The notes under the pieces were generated by a model, which was not told the DNA's origin, searched no databases, and worked only from the letters and a program-made list of their open reading frames with translations. From Nymphaea colorata (taxonomy: Eukaryota > Streptophyta > Magnoliopsida > Nymphaeales > Nymphaeaceae), in assembly GCF_008831285.2 (NCBI RefSeq), contig NC_045139.1, positions 10,628,704-10,692,703 of the forward strand: a DNA stretch of 64,000 nt. Direction: 5' to 3'. Both the position numbers and the translations under genes were made by a program. Position 1 is the first letter of the stretch. Every line of letters starts with the position of its first letter. Below, in pieces: positions 47,467 to 58,220 of the stretch.

Positions 47467-50400
47467 TCACTCAGTCATAACAGGCTTGTTTTCATTTGCT
47501 TTCGGTTTCTGCTCCTTGGGCTTCTGCTCCTCCATTTTCCTGATAAATTATCAAAATCCCAACGTCACAAGAAAATATTCAATTCTTAGGTATAGATACC
47601 CGAATTAGATGACCAATCTGGAACCATTTCACATAAATGAGAGCTTTGAGGGGAAAAAGCAGTAAGGAGCTCAGCATGCTTGCACATTTTATCTTAGCAT
47701 GCAATCAGTACCACATAGACAATCACGCCATTTCGAAATCGACTCTTAACAACTTCGGCAACTCCCCACATTAATTTTAAAAAACAACCACTATTCAAAC
47801 AATAACGCATCCATTAATCAGCAGGGCAACTCGTCCAGCATTTCAACAGCCAACATGGGGACGTAGGCATTACATATAAAATACAGGTTAGTTATGTATT
47901 ACATGGAACCATTTTTTTTTTATTTGAAATGTTGTTTTCAGCGATAACTACAGCCCGTCTTGGTGCAGCTAGTGGCTCTCATTGTTTACGTTGGTAAAGC
48001 CATCAGTGCATGTGTGCAACTGCTACTTCCAATAAACCATTTGAAGAGTCTAACACTGGGGACTTGGTTTGTTGATACTCCGATAAAGTTTGAAAAGAAG
48101 CTGACCTGTCACATTGTCCTACATGATAGGAAGGTGAAATGGAAGATAGGAGCTGCTAGGATAGCCATGGAAACTAAGGCTACTTATGAGCCGTACATAA
48201 ATACAACTTCCACGATGTTAGAGGAACCTCCAGTTGGAGCCACAGCATATAATGGATGAAGTTGATGTAGTGCATGATATGCAGACACCCAGGCTCATAA
48301 CAGGAGAAAATGGTGATGCACATGATGAACATGGAAGCTAAAGTTTGAAAGGGAACAGGAAGAAAGGAACCCTTGGCTAAGGACGCCGACTTTTGAGATC
48401 AATTGACAATTCCCTCATTACACCACTACGATCTTAACCATATCGTACAGACTACAAAGTCTTGAAGCTATCTATATCACATCATTGGAAATGAATAACT
48501 GGGTTCCACGACTTCAATCCTTGATAGGAACTAGATAAAGTGTCCTGTTGCAGTAGTTCAAAAAGCAAAGATGACACGGTAAACTCAAGGAGCATCAATT
48601 TCAATGTGTGATGTACATATTTTAATGGCCATTTTTTCTTGTGCCCGAAGAAACAAAAGGTTTAAACAACAGATTTCAATACGACTAAATTCAATTAAAC
48701 AAAACTAGGTGCTTTGACCAAAGTTAGTTGTGACCCTCATAAAGGCAGCTACACTGTAGAAAGCATAACATAAGCCGTGTCGGTCCAGCCAATAGATATG
48801 CTGTATTGTAAAGTATAGTAATATATTGTATGTGTATCGTAAATTTATTTTTTTAATTTGAAAAGAATAGAAAACATAAAACAAAATCAGATAAACCAAG
48901 AAAAATAAAAATTATGTTTTTTTAAGGAAAAAAAACATGTTATACATAATGGCAGGCTTATTATAGGTATGAAGTTACTTCACAAAGTTACAAACATTAA
49001 AAAGTGGTCATAATATCATATAGTAACATAGCATGATCTAAGACATCAATAAGCATAATTTATAAGATGATCTACATAATAACTCATAAGTAAGTCATAA
49101 GATCCATAACACATCAAAAATCAAATTTTACGTACATTATACAACACATCACAAGACGAAATTGTTCAATGTTAATGCAAATAGTAAACAAAAACAGCTT
49201 CATTCATAATCTTTATCATTCTCATTTTCATCTTTCGTAGCCGATATAAACTCTCTTTATCTAAACAAGAATTAATCATCCATGCATAAATCTGCCATCA
49301 AATTGATGATTATTTCTTTTGAAAATTGCCACAGTCTCCCCTCCTTCAACTATTAGATATGTTAAAAAATAAAGAGAGAGGCAAATTTTAAAAATTGGTT
49401 TGAAAAAGGATGGTTTTACGCTTTTAACCCCATATTTTTCCAAATAGACATGTATCGTGCGATACAGAGTGTTTCGCACGATACATGCGATACACATACA
49501 ATACACCACCTGTTTGCGACACAAGTGGTGTATCGTATCGTAAATTCAAAAAGCGACGATACGTATCGATATGGCTCTGTATTGTACAATACTTACAACA
49601 CTGGGTAGACAGACTAAAGGAACACACATAATCGCACACATGCATCAGATCCTATAAACACATGCAAAAAATCCTAATTCAAGTATGTCATACACTCACT
49701 AGTCTACTTCTGCAACCTTGAGCAGGAATTTCATATTTTCTATTTCGTTTCCAGTGAATAAACGTAACAGATGGTTATATCATCAAATTATAGATGAAGG
49801 AACCAACATCTGCAGTATTAAAACGCTTCATAGTTCATAGAAGATTATATCATCGATTGATAGATGAAAAGCCCCATCATATGTAGTGTTAACATGCTTC
49901 ATTGGAAATACATGGGAGCTACGCCCTGTTCTGATGCATTAGGAAGTAGGAAGATAATTGGTTTTTTTTTTTTTTTAGTGGGGGGGGGGGGGGCGGGGGG
50001 GGGCGGTGGTTGTGTGGTGGAAGGAGGGGAAGAGCCTAAAAAGCCTCAGCTACAACTAACATTAACCTCCTTTAAACCTTCTTCAACTCTAAAAACTTGT
50101 TTGTCATGAGTTTTACCATTTGAACTACTCTACAAATTTAGGCAAGCAAAATCTCAGCATTTTTATTTTTTCAGAAAAAAAAATTCAGCCTATACCCATT
50201 CAATATACAGACTATACCCGAAGCAAAATACGATTACCAAACACGTCAACTGCACGACTACAACCATGGAAAGTTGCAAACTTCAACCCAATGCGGACAT
50301 TTACACTGCTGATTAGCAAGTTTACTACCATAGAACTACAGAGAACACAAACCGATCGACCCCGACCAGGAAAGTATACACAGGACACTAACCAGCCATT

Positions 50401-50694
50401 TAACAAAAGCACGATACAGAAATCACGGTAGATTAGAAGATAAAGATGACCTCATAACTCAAACCCCAGAAGGGAACCGATAATAAATCAACAAAAAACT
50501 ACCAGAGTACAATCAGTAGAAACCCAAGAAAAACAACACGACTACGAATTCTTTCCTAACATTGATAAAAAACCAAAAACATGAAAACCACATCAGAGAG
50601 CGAGAGAGAGAAAGCCCGACCTCTTATCAGCGGCGCTGCTTCCCTTCTGGCTGAGGAAGGATCGGAAGAGAGAAGAATTCACGTCGTAAATCAT
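47467..50694 (-). CDS. Conserved 48-residue protein, MIYDVNSSLFRSFLSQKG... (2 exons)
   Basis: Exon 1 is 50694-50621 (ATG to DKR) and exon 2 is 47539-47467 (to TGA). They join in phase 2 at GATAAGAG|GTCGGG and ATCAG|GAAAATGG, giving 49 codons with the stop. The N-terminal half, MIYDVNSSLFRSFLSQKG, looks amphipathic. The C-terminal half is Lys/Glu/Pro-rich (MEEQKPKEQKPKANENKP) and ends VMTE. From memory, small plant proteins beginning MYDVNSSLFRSFLSQKG and ending this way are conserved across seed plants but uncharacterised. There is no signal peptide and no cysteine. It has a clear TATA box about 135 bp upstream of the start. Each exon alone is too short for usual gene finders. Confidence 0.82.
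48770..49610 (-). mobile_element. GATAC-rich dispersed element, copy 2 (opposite orientation)
   Basis: The reverse complement of 49,440-49,610 aligns with copy 1 in the IRR-like intron (GTGTTGTA, TACGATACGATACACCAC, GGTGGTGTAT, TGTATCGCATGTATCGTGCG). At its other end, 48,790-48,850, reverse-complement words such as TTTACGATACACATACAATA resemble the end of copy 1. The AT-rich centre is longer here than in copy 1. Confidence 0.5.
49963..50005. repeat. Poly(T) then poly(G) run
   Basis: About 14 T followed by TAGT and then about 24 bases almost all G, broken by single C residues. Long G runs can form quadruplex structures. It lies in the intron of the 48-aa gene, where it reads as poly(C) in the RNA. 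Confidence 0.9.
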
Positions 50695-50840
50695 GGCGAC
50701 CACGATTGGAACGGAAAGGGGCCTGGGACGTTAAAACCCTAAACCTTCTTCCCCTTCTTCTGGCTGCTTCCGCAAACTTGTTCTTCTCTCTTGTCTACCG
50801 CCCAAGGGCCGAGAAGCGGTGGCGGGCTTTTATAGCCCGA
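50695..50840 (-). promoter_or_regulatory. TATA box and leader of the 48-aa gene
   Basis: On the minus strand, TATAAAAG at 50,834-50,827 sits inside GGGCTATAAAAGCCC, so the TATA box is framed by GGGC/GCCC arms. A start about 30 bp downstream would give a leader of about 105 nt. The leader carries TTTAGGGTTTTAA at about 50,731-50,743, a telo-box-like word common in leaders and promoters of plant housekeeping genes. Confidence 0.7.
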
Positions 50841-51943
50841 GGAAGGGAACGGTGACCTGGAAGAAGATATAGATATCGTGATTGACCCAATTGCCCCGAG
50901 CCTTGCTCGTCAAAGACGACCTTAACGTCCCTTAGGGTTTTGACTACCATAATGTGATAGTAAATTGGTGATGGATTTGGGTCGGATATCGACTCGACCC
51001 ACTCTGACTAATGGAGATTTGTAAAGAAAGAAACAAGACCCGACTCATATCTGGATTCAGGATGACTCAAATACGAGATCTGATATACACTCAAGTGGAT
51101 ACAAAATGCCAATTTTTAGAACTTAGCTAGATGCAGATAAAACCGCATCTGGACTCGAATCCAAATCTTTATTTGATCAGGCCAGACCAAATTAGTGGGA
51201 CTTGACAACACACAAAACGGATCTGAGTCTTTTCATAGGGTTCCCCAGTTTTGCTGTTATAATACAAAAAGGGGTCTTTTTGTTCAACTATTGAGGACAT
51301 TTTGGTCATTTTATCCGCATACGATAACATATAATCTGCTTCCTATTTATTTATGTCGAAATTTAAATGTATTTGTCTTAAAAATAACTTAGACATCTAA
51401 ATAAATATGAATCCGAAAATCGATTTAAAACATTTAAAAATTGATTTAAAGAAATATAATAACCGACATTATATGTAATGGAGTCGGATCTTTACGGGAT
51501 ACCAGTCCAATCTCCATCTTGGATTTACGTTTTTAGTTAAGAATTTGGATGCTAAATCTGGATCTATCAGGTGCACATTTCTTAACCAGATCTGATTAAA
51601 TGGATTTGAGATGGTTGATGGTTGGATATATCTGGTCCGTCTACATTTGTAGACGAGTCTCAACAAGGCCAAGTAAAATGGAAAAGAAATTCTATAAGAT
51701 TTGAAATGCATTATATTAAGATGGACATTGAGATCTAAGAGGGTTTGGATCAATGGGGCCGTGGTTTCGTACGTAATAAACTTTAGTAATATGGATTCAG
51801 TTTTATTCAACAACGGCAGCCGGAACCGGGTTGGAGCAGGTAAGGGGAATAAATCCAATCCGGTGTCGCCCCTCTGAGTCTCTCCGTCTCTCTCCCTGGG
51901 CACAAAATTAGCCTTCGTTACTGCTCAAGGATCCAACTGAGCC
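50841..51943. promoter_or_regulatory. About 1-kb divergent intergenic region
   Basis: Separates the 48-aa gene (minus) from the PRAT-family gene (plus). The middle (about 50,950-51,200 and 51,480-51,800) is rich in GGATTTGGGTCGG/GGATCTGATT-type words like those at 400-760, and is probably degraded repeat. The last 80 bp (CTCTGAGTCTCTCCGTCTCTCTCCC) look like a pyrimidine-rich leader of the PRAT gene. Confidence 0.45.
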
Positions 51944-54900
51944 ATGTCTTCTCCCGATCAGGCTTCATCTGAGAAGGGACCGCCCGGAAGTTCAGCCTCA
52001 CAAGGTTGGGAGAAGCGTATCATCGTTCCCACACTTCTTGCAGGTGACCGACGTTCTACAAAACCCTTGTATATAGTTTGTCCTTCTCGAATCTCTAGAT
52101 TCGGGAAACATGAACGATCAAGTCTATCGTGGCGGAATATCGGTTATTGAAGTTTCTGATGACTGGTGGGTCATGCGCGATTTTGTGGGACTACACACAG
52201 ACGATTCTTACTTGCTCTGTTTCTTGAATTCGTAGGTGTTGTCGGTGGAGTGGGTGGAATCTTGTCCCAGCGTAGGAAGGCGTTTGGGGTCGCCAAGCTG
52301 TGTGCAACATATGCTGCTAACTTGTCTATAGTGACCGGTTGCTATTGTGGTAATAATCGGCTGCCAATTCTAGGCTTTCTATTTCATTGTTTTAATCAGT
52401 ATGTTAGGGTCTCCATTTGGTTGGTAATCAAAGTGGTTTCTGTTCATTTTCTTGTGTATGTTGAGGTATGGAAGAACCGGAGATTGATGCTTTATCTGTG
52501 CGTTGTCTTTTTCTATTAGTTAGCGTTACTCTTGAATCTTGTGCTGCCACAAGAGAAAGAGGGGAAGTGAGTCGAGTGACACCTCTTATACATCAGGTTC
52601 AAACGTTTGGATGATATAATATCTCGCACTAATGTTTTTTCCAGTCTGTTGATCGATCACTATTGCTTCTTTGAGCTATGTGCCATCTTTCATATAAGAT
52701 TTGTTAGCACAAAATAAGTGACGGGAGATGAGGGTACTCATTTACCAGAATTCTTACCTAATCGACCAACTACTTTATCTAGAAGTGTGCAGTGCAATGA
52801 TCAAGTGCTATGGTCGTGATCAACCAATTTTGGAAAACAAATTGTGAAGAGCGAGAAAATCGCTGCCATCTTTGAGCCTTTTCTCATTGTGTGATACTTG
52901 CTGCATCATATGTTACAATAACACAATAGTATTGAGTTTGTGATGACAGAAATAATTGTAATTACTAAATACTAATTAGTGCGAGTAAAGCTCAAAATTA
53001 TATTCCTATTCTTTAGAATGTGAATTTCAATCTCATGAAATGGCACATGATTCTGGCTGATCGGGAGATTAAACAAGATCAGAAGATGATGCCACAAGCA
53101 AGGTCTATTTGTATAGCTTGTGATTCTTTGCATCAGTGAACTTTTTAAAAACAGACCTTTCCTTCTTTGAGCTCTACAACCCGCATATTTTAGCCAAATC
53201 ATATGTAGAATTGTGTTAGTATTGCTATTGACTTTTATGTTCTTACTGTATATATAACTTCACCTTTGCTATCTTTGTACTGTTGATCTTTTGTACCTTG
53301 TAATCGATTTTCTGATTTCATAATCACTTTTTTTGCACACTTTTGGATTTATCAAGTAGAATAAAATCAGTTTTTCTAATAATATAATTGTTGGATCAAT
53401 GGGCCTAGGAGCTACTTTAGGCACTTTGTCCTCTTCCATTCTGAGAAATGAAATGGGTAATTGATAGTTGGCCTCACCAACATGTCGTAGCAAGTGATTT
53501 TCTTTCTGGATCCTAAATTAAGGCTTCAGATATAATGTTGCACTTCATTTAATTATTCCTTCATCATCAAGATGCTTTGTAACTGGTCTATTCATGTTCG
53601 ACTCCCGTGAGGTCTTGCTGATAAAAAGCGGCACAATTTTCTGTCTAATAGACTGTGTGAGATAGGCATAGTCTGGTGAAAATATTTAAAAACTTTTTGA
53701 GACAAAAGAAAAAATTATGTTAAAGGTTGAGCTCGAGCAAAGCATAATGCAAAAATTAGATGGCAAATGACTACTAAATATTTGCTTGATACTTTGATAA
53801 GAAAACTCCTCTGGAGGAACACTGTTAAGTTTCATTGGATCTTAATATTATTGACCTTTGGCTTCCTGGCCTCCTCCTGCACCCTTACCTCGTTAGATAA
53901 GTCTCTGCCACCAATATATGTGGCATGCCACCATGCCAAATTCATAGTGCCTAGTTCACATAGAGGACTTGTTGTACACATTATGAAACATAGTCCTGCA
54001 GAACGGGCCATTTCAAAAGTATGGAACTCTGGCATACTAAGGCCACTGAAAATTGATAACTAGTCTGCATTATGAAGATAATATTAGCCTTTTGTGGAAG
54101 TCGAAAAGAATATTGGGCTTATAAGCAGTCACACTTCTATAAGTAGCTTAGACCCAACGAATGTTGATTTCCATGTCTCTTCCAAAGCAAGGCTCTCTGT
54201 TATGTCATATGTTGCCACAAGGCCTTTAGTTCCTGCCCTTGGCCCTAACTTTGCCAAGCAGTATATTACCCTATTTGACCACATGTGATGCGTATGAATG
54301 ATAATGCAGCATTTGTAGCCTAAAATTGATGGATATGTTGGTGTTGATGTCCTGCTGTCATCATCTTTCCTTCTTTTCTTTCTCTTTTTTCTTTTCGGTA
54401 GCGTTTGATGGCTGGAAATATGTTTCCGAAAAGAAGTTGCCTGAAATTTATTTCTGGAATTGGTGAATGGGAAAGAAATTTCCTTATTTCTAAAACCAGG
54501 TTGTGTTTGTTAACTTGGAATTATTTTTCTGGAAACAAATTTCATCGTTTGTTAACTTGGAATTAAATTTTTGGAAACAAATTTCCTCCTCCCTCTTTCC
54601 CTTTTTCCTCCGCCTCCCTTCTTCCTCCCTCGCCCCCTTCTTCCTCACTCCTTCCCTTCTTCCTCCTCCCTCCTGCCCTTTTTCCTCCCCGTCCCTTCTT
54701 CCTCCCTCGCCCCCTTCTTCCTCCCCCCTCCTTCCCTTCTTCCTCCTTCTTCCTCCTCCCTCCTTTCTTCCTCCTCCATCCTTCCCTTCTTCCTCCTTCC
54801 CTTCTTTCTCCGCCTCCCTTCTTCCTCCTCCCTCCTTCCTTTCTTCCTCCTTCTTCCTCCTCCCTCCTTTCTTCCTCCTCCCTCCTTCCCTTCTTCTTCC

Positions 54901-56605
54901 TCCATCCTTCCCTCTTTCTTCCTTCTCCCTCCTTTCTTCTTCCTCCTCCCTCCTTCCCTTTTCCTCCTTCCTCCCCGTCCCTTCTTCCTCCCCAATGGTA
55001 AAAAAAAAAAAACCGGAAATATTATTCCGGCTCTCAGCGGGAATAATATTTCCGGAAATATTATTCCGTTTTGAGCCGCAATGGTAAAAAAAAAAAAATC
55101 CATGTTTGATGAAACTGGAAAAATTTTGAAAATTTGAATTAAATTTCCTGTGCTACAGTAGAATTCCAGCCTATCAAACGCTACCTTCATGTTTTTAAAC
55201 ATGATCATGTGCTTCTATTTGTTTGTGTTTTGTATTCTCCTCATTCAGTCTTACTACTGAACAGTGACAGTAATGCATCTCTTTGCTCAATTATGTTTTA
55301 CCTCATTTTTCATGTCATCCCATCTTTCCTTGTGACCAAGTTTCAACGTAGACCTAATAGAGATAGATGATTTTTCATACCACCACCATGAATCTCATTG
55401 TTATCATGGACCAAAGTCCAAGCAGTTCTTTAGCATCCTGTAAAGTGTAGACACTGATGGTGTTGTCAAGTTTGTCTGATCCACAATATTGGTTTTTGTG
55501 GTTCTTCCATGTACTTTTTATGTCCCAAGATTGGAAATTGCTTCCAGTCTGAACCCCTTTTTGATGTCTTCACATCTTTCTCAGCTTTGAACCGATCATA
55601 TATGGGTCCTTAACCTCGTCTGTCCAGAGAAGAGGCCGATCTGTTTGTGACTTGCCTGTTGAGATGCTCCTTTAAGCATTTGAGAACTAATCTCTCTGCC
55701 TTGTGCTCTTCTCTGTCTGCACCTCTGTCCTGATTTGTGCTGGTGTTAATGTTTTGTCTGTAAACAAGCAGTTCAATTGTCGTTGAACTTTGCTGGTGAA
55801 TCTTGTTTCAGGTGCACGTGAGCTTACCAGAGAGCTTCGGGCTTCTGAGAATGGAGACCTTTTGAACTCGGTGATTGGAGGAATATCCAGTGGAGCATTT
55901 CTTGGACGTCTTCAAGGTAGGGAAGATTTCTTCAATAGTCCCTTTTCTTCTCCCCACTTGCAGTAAGTGGAGCTGCAGTTTAGGTGGCATTCGTTATGCC
56001 ACCTGAAACATATCAGCCTAGTATTGCGCCCGAGTTCATTGTTTGACCTGGGTGGTTTATTCTCTGTGGCGGAATGACTGGTGGTGTGGGCAGTTGCCCA
56101 CACCAGCCTCAGAAAGTTTATTTATTTTTACGTTAGTTCTTTGATATATTTGATTGCTTATCTATATAGGATCCCCTAAAAGCATTAAAAGTTATTAAAT
56201 TATTGCTCCTCTAGCCAAAATTTTTGGCTCTGCAAGTGGCTGTTACCCCTCTGAGTTATTGCTTATTGCATAATGCATTAGTAGAGCTACTCAAGTGGAC
56301 TGTCCTGTAAACATCTTTCAGGTGGTCAAGTTGGTGCAGTTCGATATGCCGTCATATTTGCATGCACTGGTACTGCGCTAGATTATGCGGCTTTGAGAAT
56401 GAAGTCTCGAGCAGAGAGCAGCAATGACTCTGTCCTTGAGAACTCTCAGCAAAAGAGTGAGAAGAAGAGTTGGTGGAGTTGGCCTGAGTGGGCACCGATT
56501 CAATTATATGATGAAGAAGCTGAAGCAAAAAAGGAGCAGGAAAAACAGTTCTTTGCACAACGCCGGATGGTTAAAATGGACAAGAGAGAGTCCTTGGACA
56601 GCTGA
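51944..56605 (+). CDS. Tim17/Tim22/Tim23 (PRAT) family membrane protein (200 aa, 4 exons)
   Basis: Exons are 51944-52043, 52236-52349, 55812-55916 and 56322-56605. Every intron is phase 1; the total is 201 codons. The protein reads MSSPDQASSE...WEKRIIVPTLLAG, then VVGGVGGILSQRRKAFGVAK, CATYAANLSIVTGCYCGARE, NSVIGGISSGAFLGRLQGG and AVRYAVIFACTGTALDYAAL. That is four Gly/Ala-rich hydrophobic segments (about 26-43, 55-73, 90-104, 112-130), as in the PRAT fold, followed by a charged tail of about 70 residues. Family members sit in mitochondrial or plastid envelope membranes and move proteins, amino acids or tRNA. The strict PRAT signature is not fully met and I cannot assign a subfamily. Confidence 0.85.
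54397..55185. mobile_element. Tourist/Harbinger-like inverted-repeat element with CT minisatellite
   Basis: The left end GGTAGCGTTTGATGGCTGGA (54,397) is matched by the reverse complement of the right end (GGTAGCGTTTGATAGGCTGG, ending at 55,185). It is flanked on both sides by TTC, consistent with a 3-bp target duplication as made by PIF/Harbinger elements. The element is 789 bp with no transposase. Inside are a duplicated GTTAACTTGGAATT word, about 400 bp of CTTCCTCCTCCC repeats (54,587-54,992), and a cluster of GGAAATATTATTCC inverted repeats. Confidence 0.72.
54587..54992 (+). repeat. CTTCCTCC pyrimidine minisatellite
   Basis: About 400 bp of almost pure pyrimidine on the plus strand, built of CTTCCTCCTCCCTCCTTCC-type units of 10-30 bp with variable order. 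It gives long open frames on both strands that are artefacts. Homopurine-homopyrimidine tracts like this can form triplex DNA. Confidence 0.93.
56083..56234 (+). mobile_element. Short element with perfect GGTGTGGGCA palindrome at one end
   Basis: It begins GGTGTGGGCA-GT-TGCCCACACC (10-bp arms) and ends CCAAAATTTTTGGCTCTGC. It lies in the last intron (55,917-56,321) of the PRAT gene. Related copies are at 58,102-58,220 (plus) and 34,093-34,242 (minus); palindromic ends only are at 32,668 and 33,701. Confidence 0.55.
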
Positions 56606-56720
56606 TTGGTCTTTTCTTCTCTATTGTATGTCTAATTCATTTGAGGCAGCTGATTGGTCTTTCTGACCTATATATTGTGTCTTTGATTCTTTTGAGCAAC
56701 ATAAAAGCTGTATAGACCAG

Positions 56721-56800
56721 AGGTTGGCAGGGTGGCCCTGCTGCTGCTGCGGACGGACATGGTTCGACTCCTACGAGCGTCTGCTCTTTGCATAAAGCCG
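56721..56800 (+). mobile_element. tRNA-derived SINE-like head
   Basis: A-box TGGCAGGGTGG at 56,725 and a near-perfect B-box GGTTCGACTCC at 56,761, spaced 25 bp. No acceptor stem or anticodon arm can be closed around them, so it is not a tRNA gene. It differs from copies A and B and may be another SINE family. Confidence 0.45.
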
Positions 56801-58101
56801 AGGCCTATTGCAGAACTTTGGAATATCCTATATCCAAAATTGATGCTCTTGTTACTGCGCAAAAAGTTGGCGATAATGGAAATTCAGCCCTTTTCTTTAT
56901 AAAATTCAGTTTGATGGCTATCGGCTTTTGTTGCCTTTTTTTTTTTTTTTATGAGCTTAAAAAAATTGAATGATTTTAATCAATCTGGAGTAGTTAAATG
57001 GACGCAAATTTTGGATTCCTTTTTCGGATTTTTTTTGTTGATATGGAAAGTAGGGTTTTGCAGGTATCCTTGTAGCGCTGGTTTGATTTTTTTTTCTTTT
57101 CCTTTTTTTAGTTTCACTATTTTTGAAGAAGCCTGGTTCGGATTAGTTTATTGAACTTTAGAAGTTTCCCACTTGTCTTCCAATAATAAATGTTTCCACA
57201 GAGAAATCTTCAACTAAAAACCGAAAAAGAAAAAACAAGCCAAGGACTTTAATGAGATACAACTCAGTTATAAGCCATATCCACACAAGGAAAATCAAGA
57301 TTCATTTTAGCCATCCCACAACATATATATAATATACAATACATATATATAATATATAATGCATGTATGTATGCATTTATTTATATGATAATTGAAATCA
57401 GCTGGATGTCAGATATTGCCTGCTGACTAAATGCTTAAAAGCTCTACTAACAACTGGCTTATTTTTATTTTCTTATATTGTACAAAAGTCATCCGAGACA
57501 GAAACCAAACCTCTTAAATTCATGTTAACAAATATCTTAGACAACATATTTACATTCTAACATGTTCATGCATACTAATTTAATAAAAAACATGCTTTCA
57601 ATTCAAGTTGCTTTTACGAATAATATTAAATTTTCTACCATTAAGTTGTTAAATGTTATAATAGCCGTTCATTTTTTAATTACTATAAGAATATCACTAA
57701 ACCTAAAGAAAAGATTAACTTAGTATATGTTCCCATTAAAACATTCTTAAGATTATACTAGATTGCATGAAAAAGTATCTTAGTAATCAACTTTAAGAAG
57801 TCCAAGTTAGCAATCTCCCTATGATATGAAATTTACCACATATGTAAAGTCCTTTGGTCTCTCACAGCATATGCGTGTATGTGAAAGGAGGCCGCCGGAT
57901 CAAAAGCATCGGACGACCTTGATGAGAGGAATCTTGACCGGCGGCATCTACTTTCTTTTATACGGTGCGCTTGCTTAAGCTAGAAAAGCAATTTAGCTAA
58001 AATCAAGTAATGAGGGTCAACTTCACTTTTATTTTCTTTTCCTCTACTAACAGAGGCAGTGGCCGAGCTACATCACTGCCTGAGCTACATGTAGGCTGGT
58101 A

Positions 58102-58220
58102 TGGGCAGTTGCCCACACAAGCTTCCCAATTTTCTTTCATTTTTACATTCAGATAAATGCCTCATTGTGTATGAAGGGTCTGTGAATTAGTGTCCCTCCA
58201 TAAAATTTTGGTGGCTCCGC
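58102..58220 (+). mobile_element. Short palindrome-ended element, third full copy
   Basis: It begins TGGGCA-GT-TGCCCACAC and ends ATAAAATTTTGGTGGCTCCGC. It is about 120 bp and non-coding. Orientation and ends match the copy at 56,083. Confidence 0.5.

Larger units (their letters stand above)
47540..50620 (-). other. 3,081-bp intron of the 48-aa gene
   Basis: GT-AG on the minus strand. It contains a GATAC-rich element (about 48,770-49,610), a poly(G) run with a poly(T) run beside it (49,963-50,005), and a 99-codon open frame at 47,960-48,259 on the plus strand that I do not recognise and regard as chance or a decayed fragment. Confidence 0.65.
52350..55811 (+). other. 3.5-kb intron 2 of the PRAT-family gene
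   Basis: Runs from TGTG|GTAATA to TTTCAG|GTGCAC. It carries a Tourist-like element with an internal CT minisatellite at 54,397-55,185. The remainder is AT-rich without a recognisable exon. Confidence 0.7.

Noticed and set aside
47960-48259. 99-codon plus-strand frame in the 48-aa gene's intron
   Set aside because: No recognised family; starts without leader or promoter signals; plausible chance frame.
54503-55208. Long open frames of 167-194 codons on both strands
   Set aside because: They are products of the CTTCC minisatellite: Ser/Pro/Leu/Phe on one strand and Gly/Arg/Glu/Lys on the other. No start context or family resemblance.
56721-56800. Possible tRNA gene
   Set aside because: Good A and B boxes, but no acceptor stem or anticodon arm closes; better read as a SINE head.
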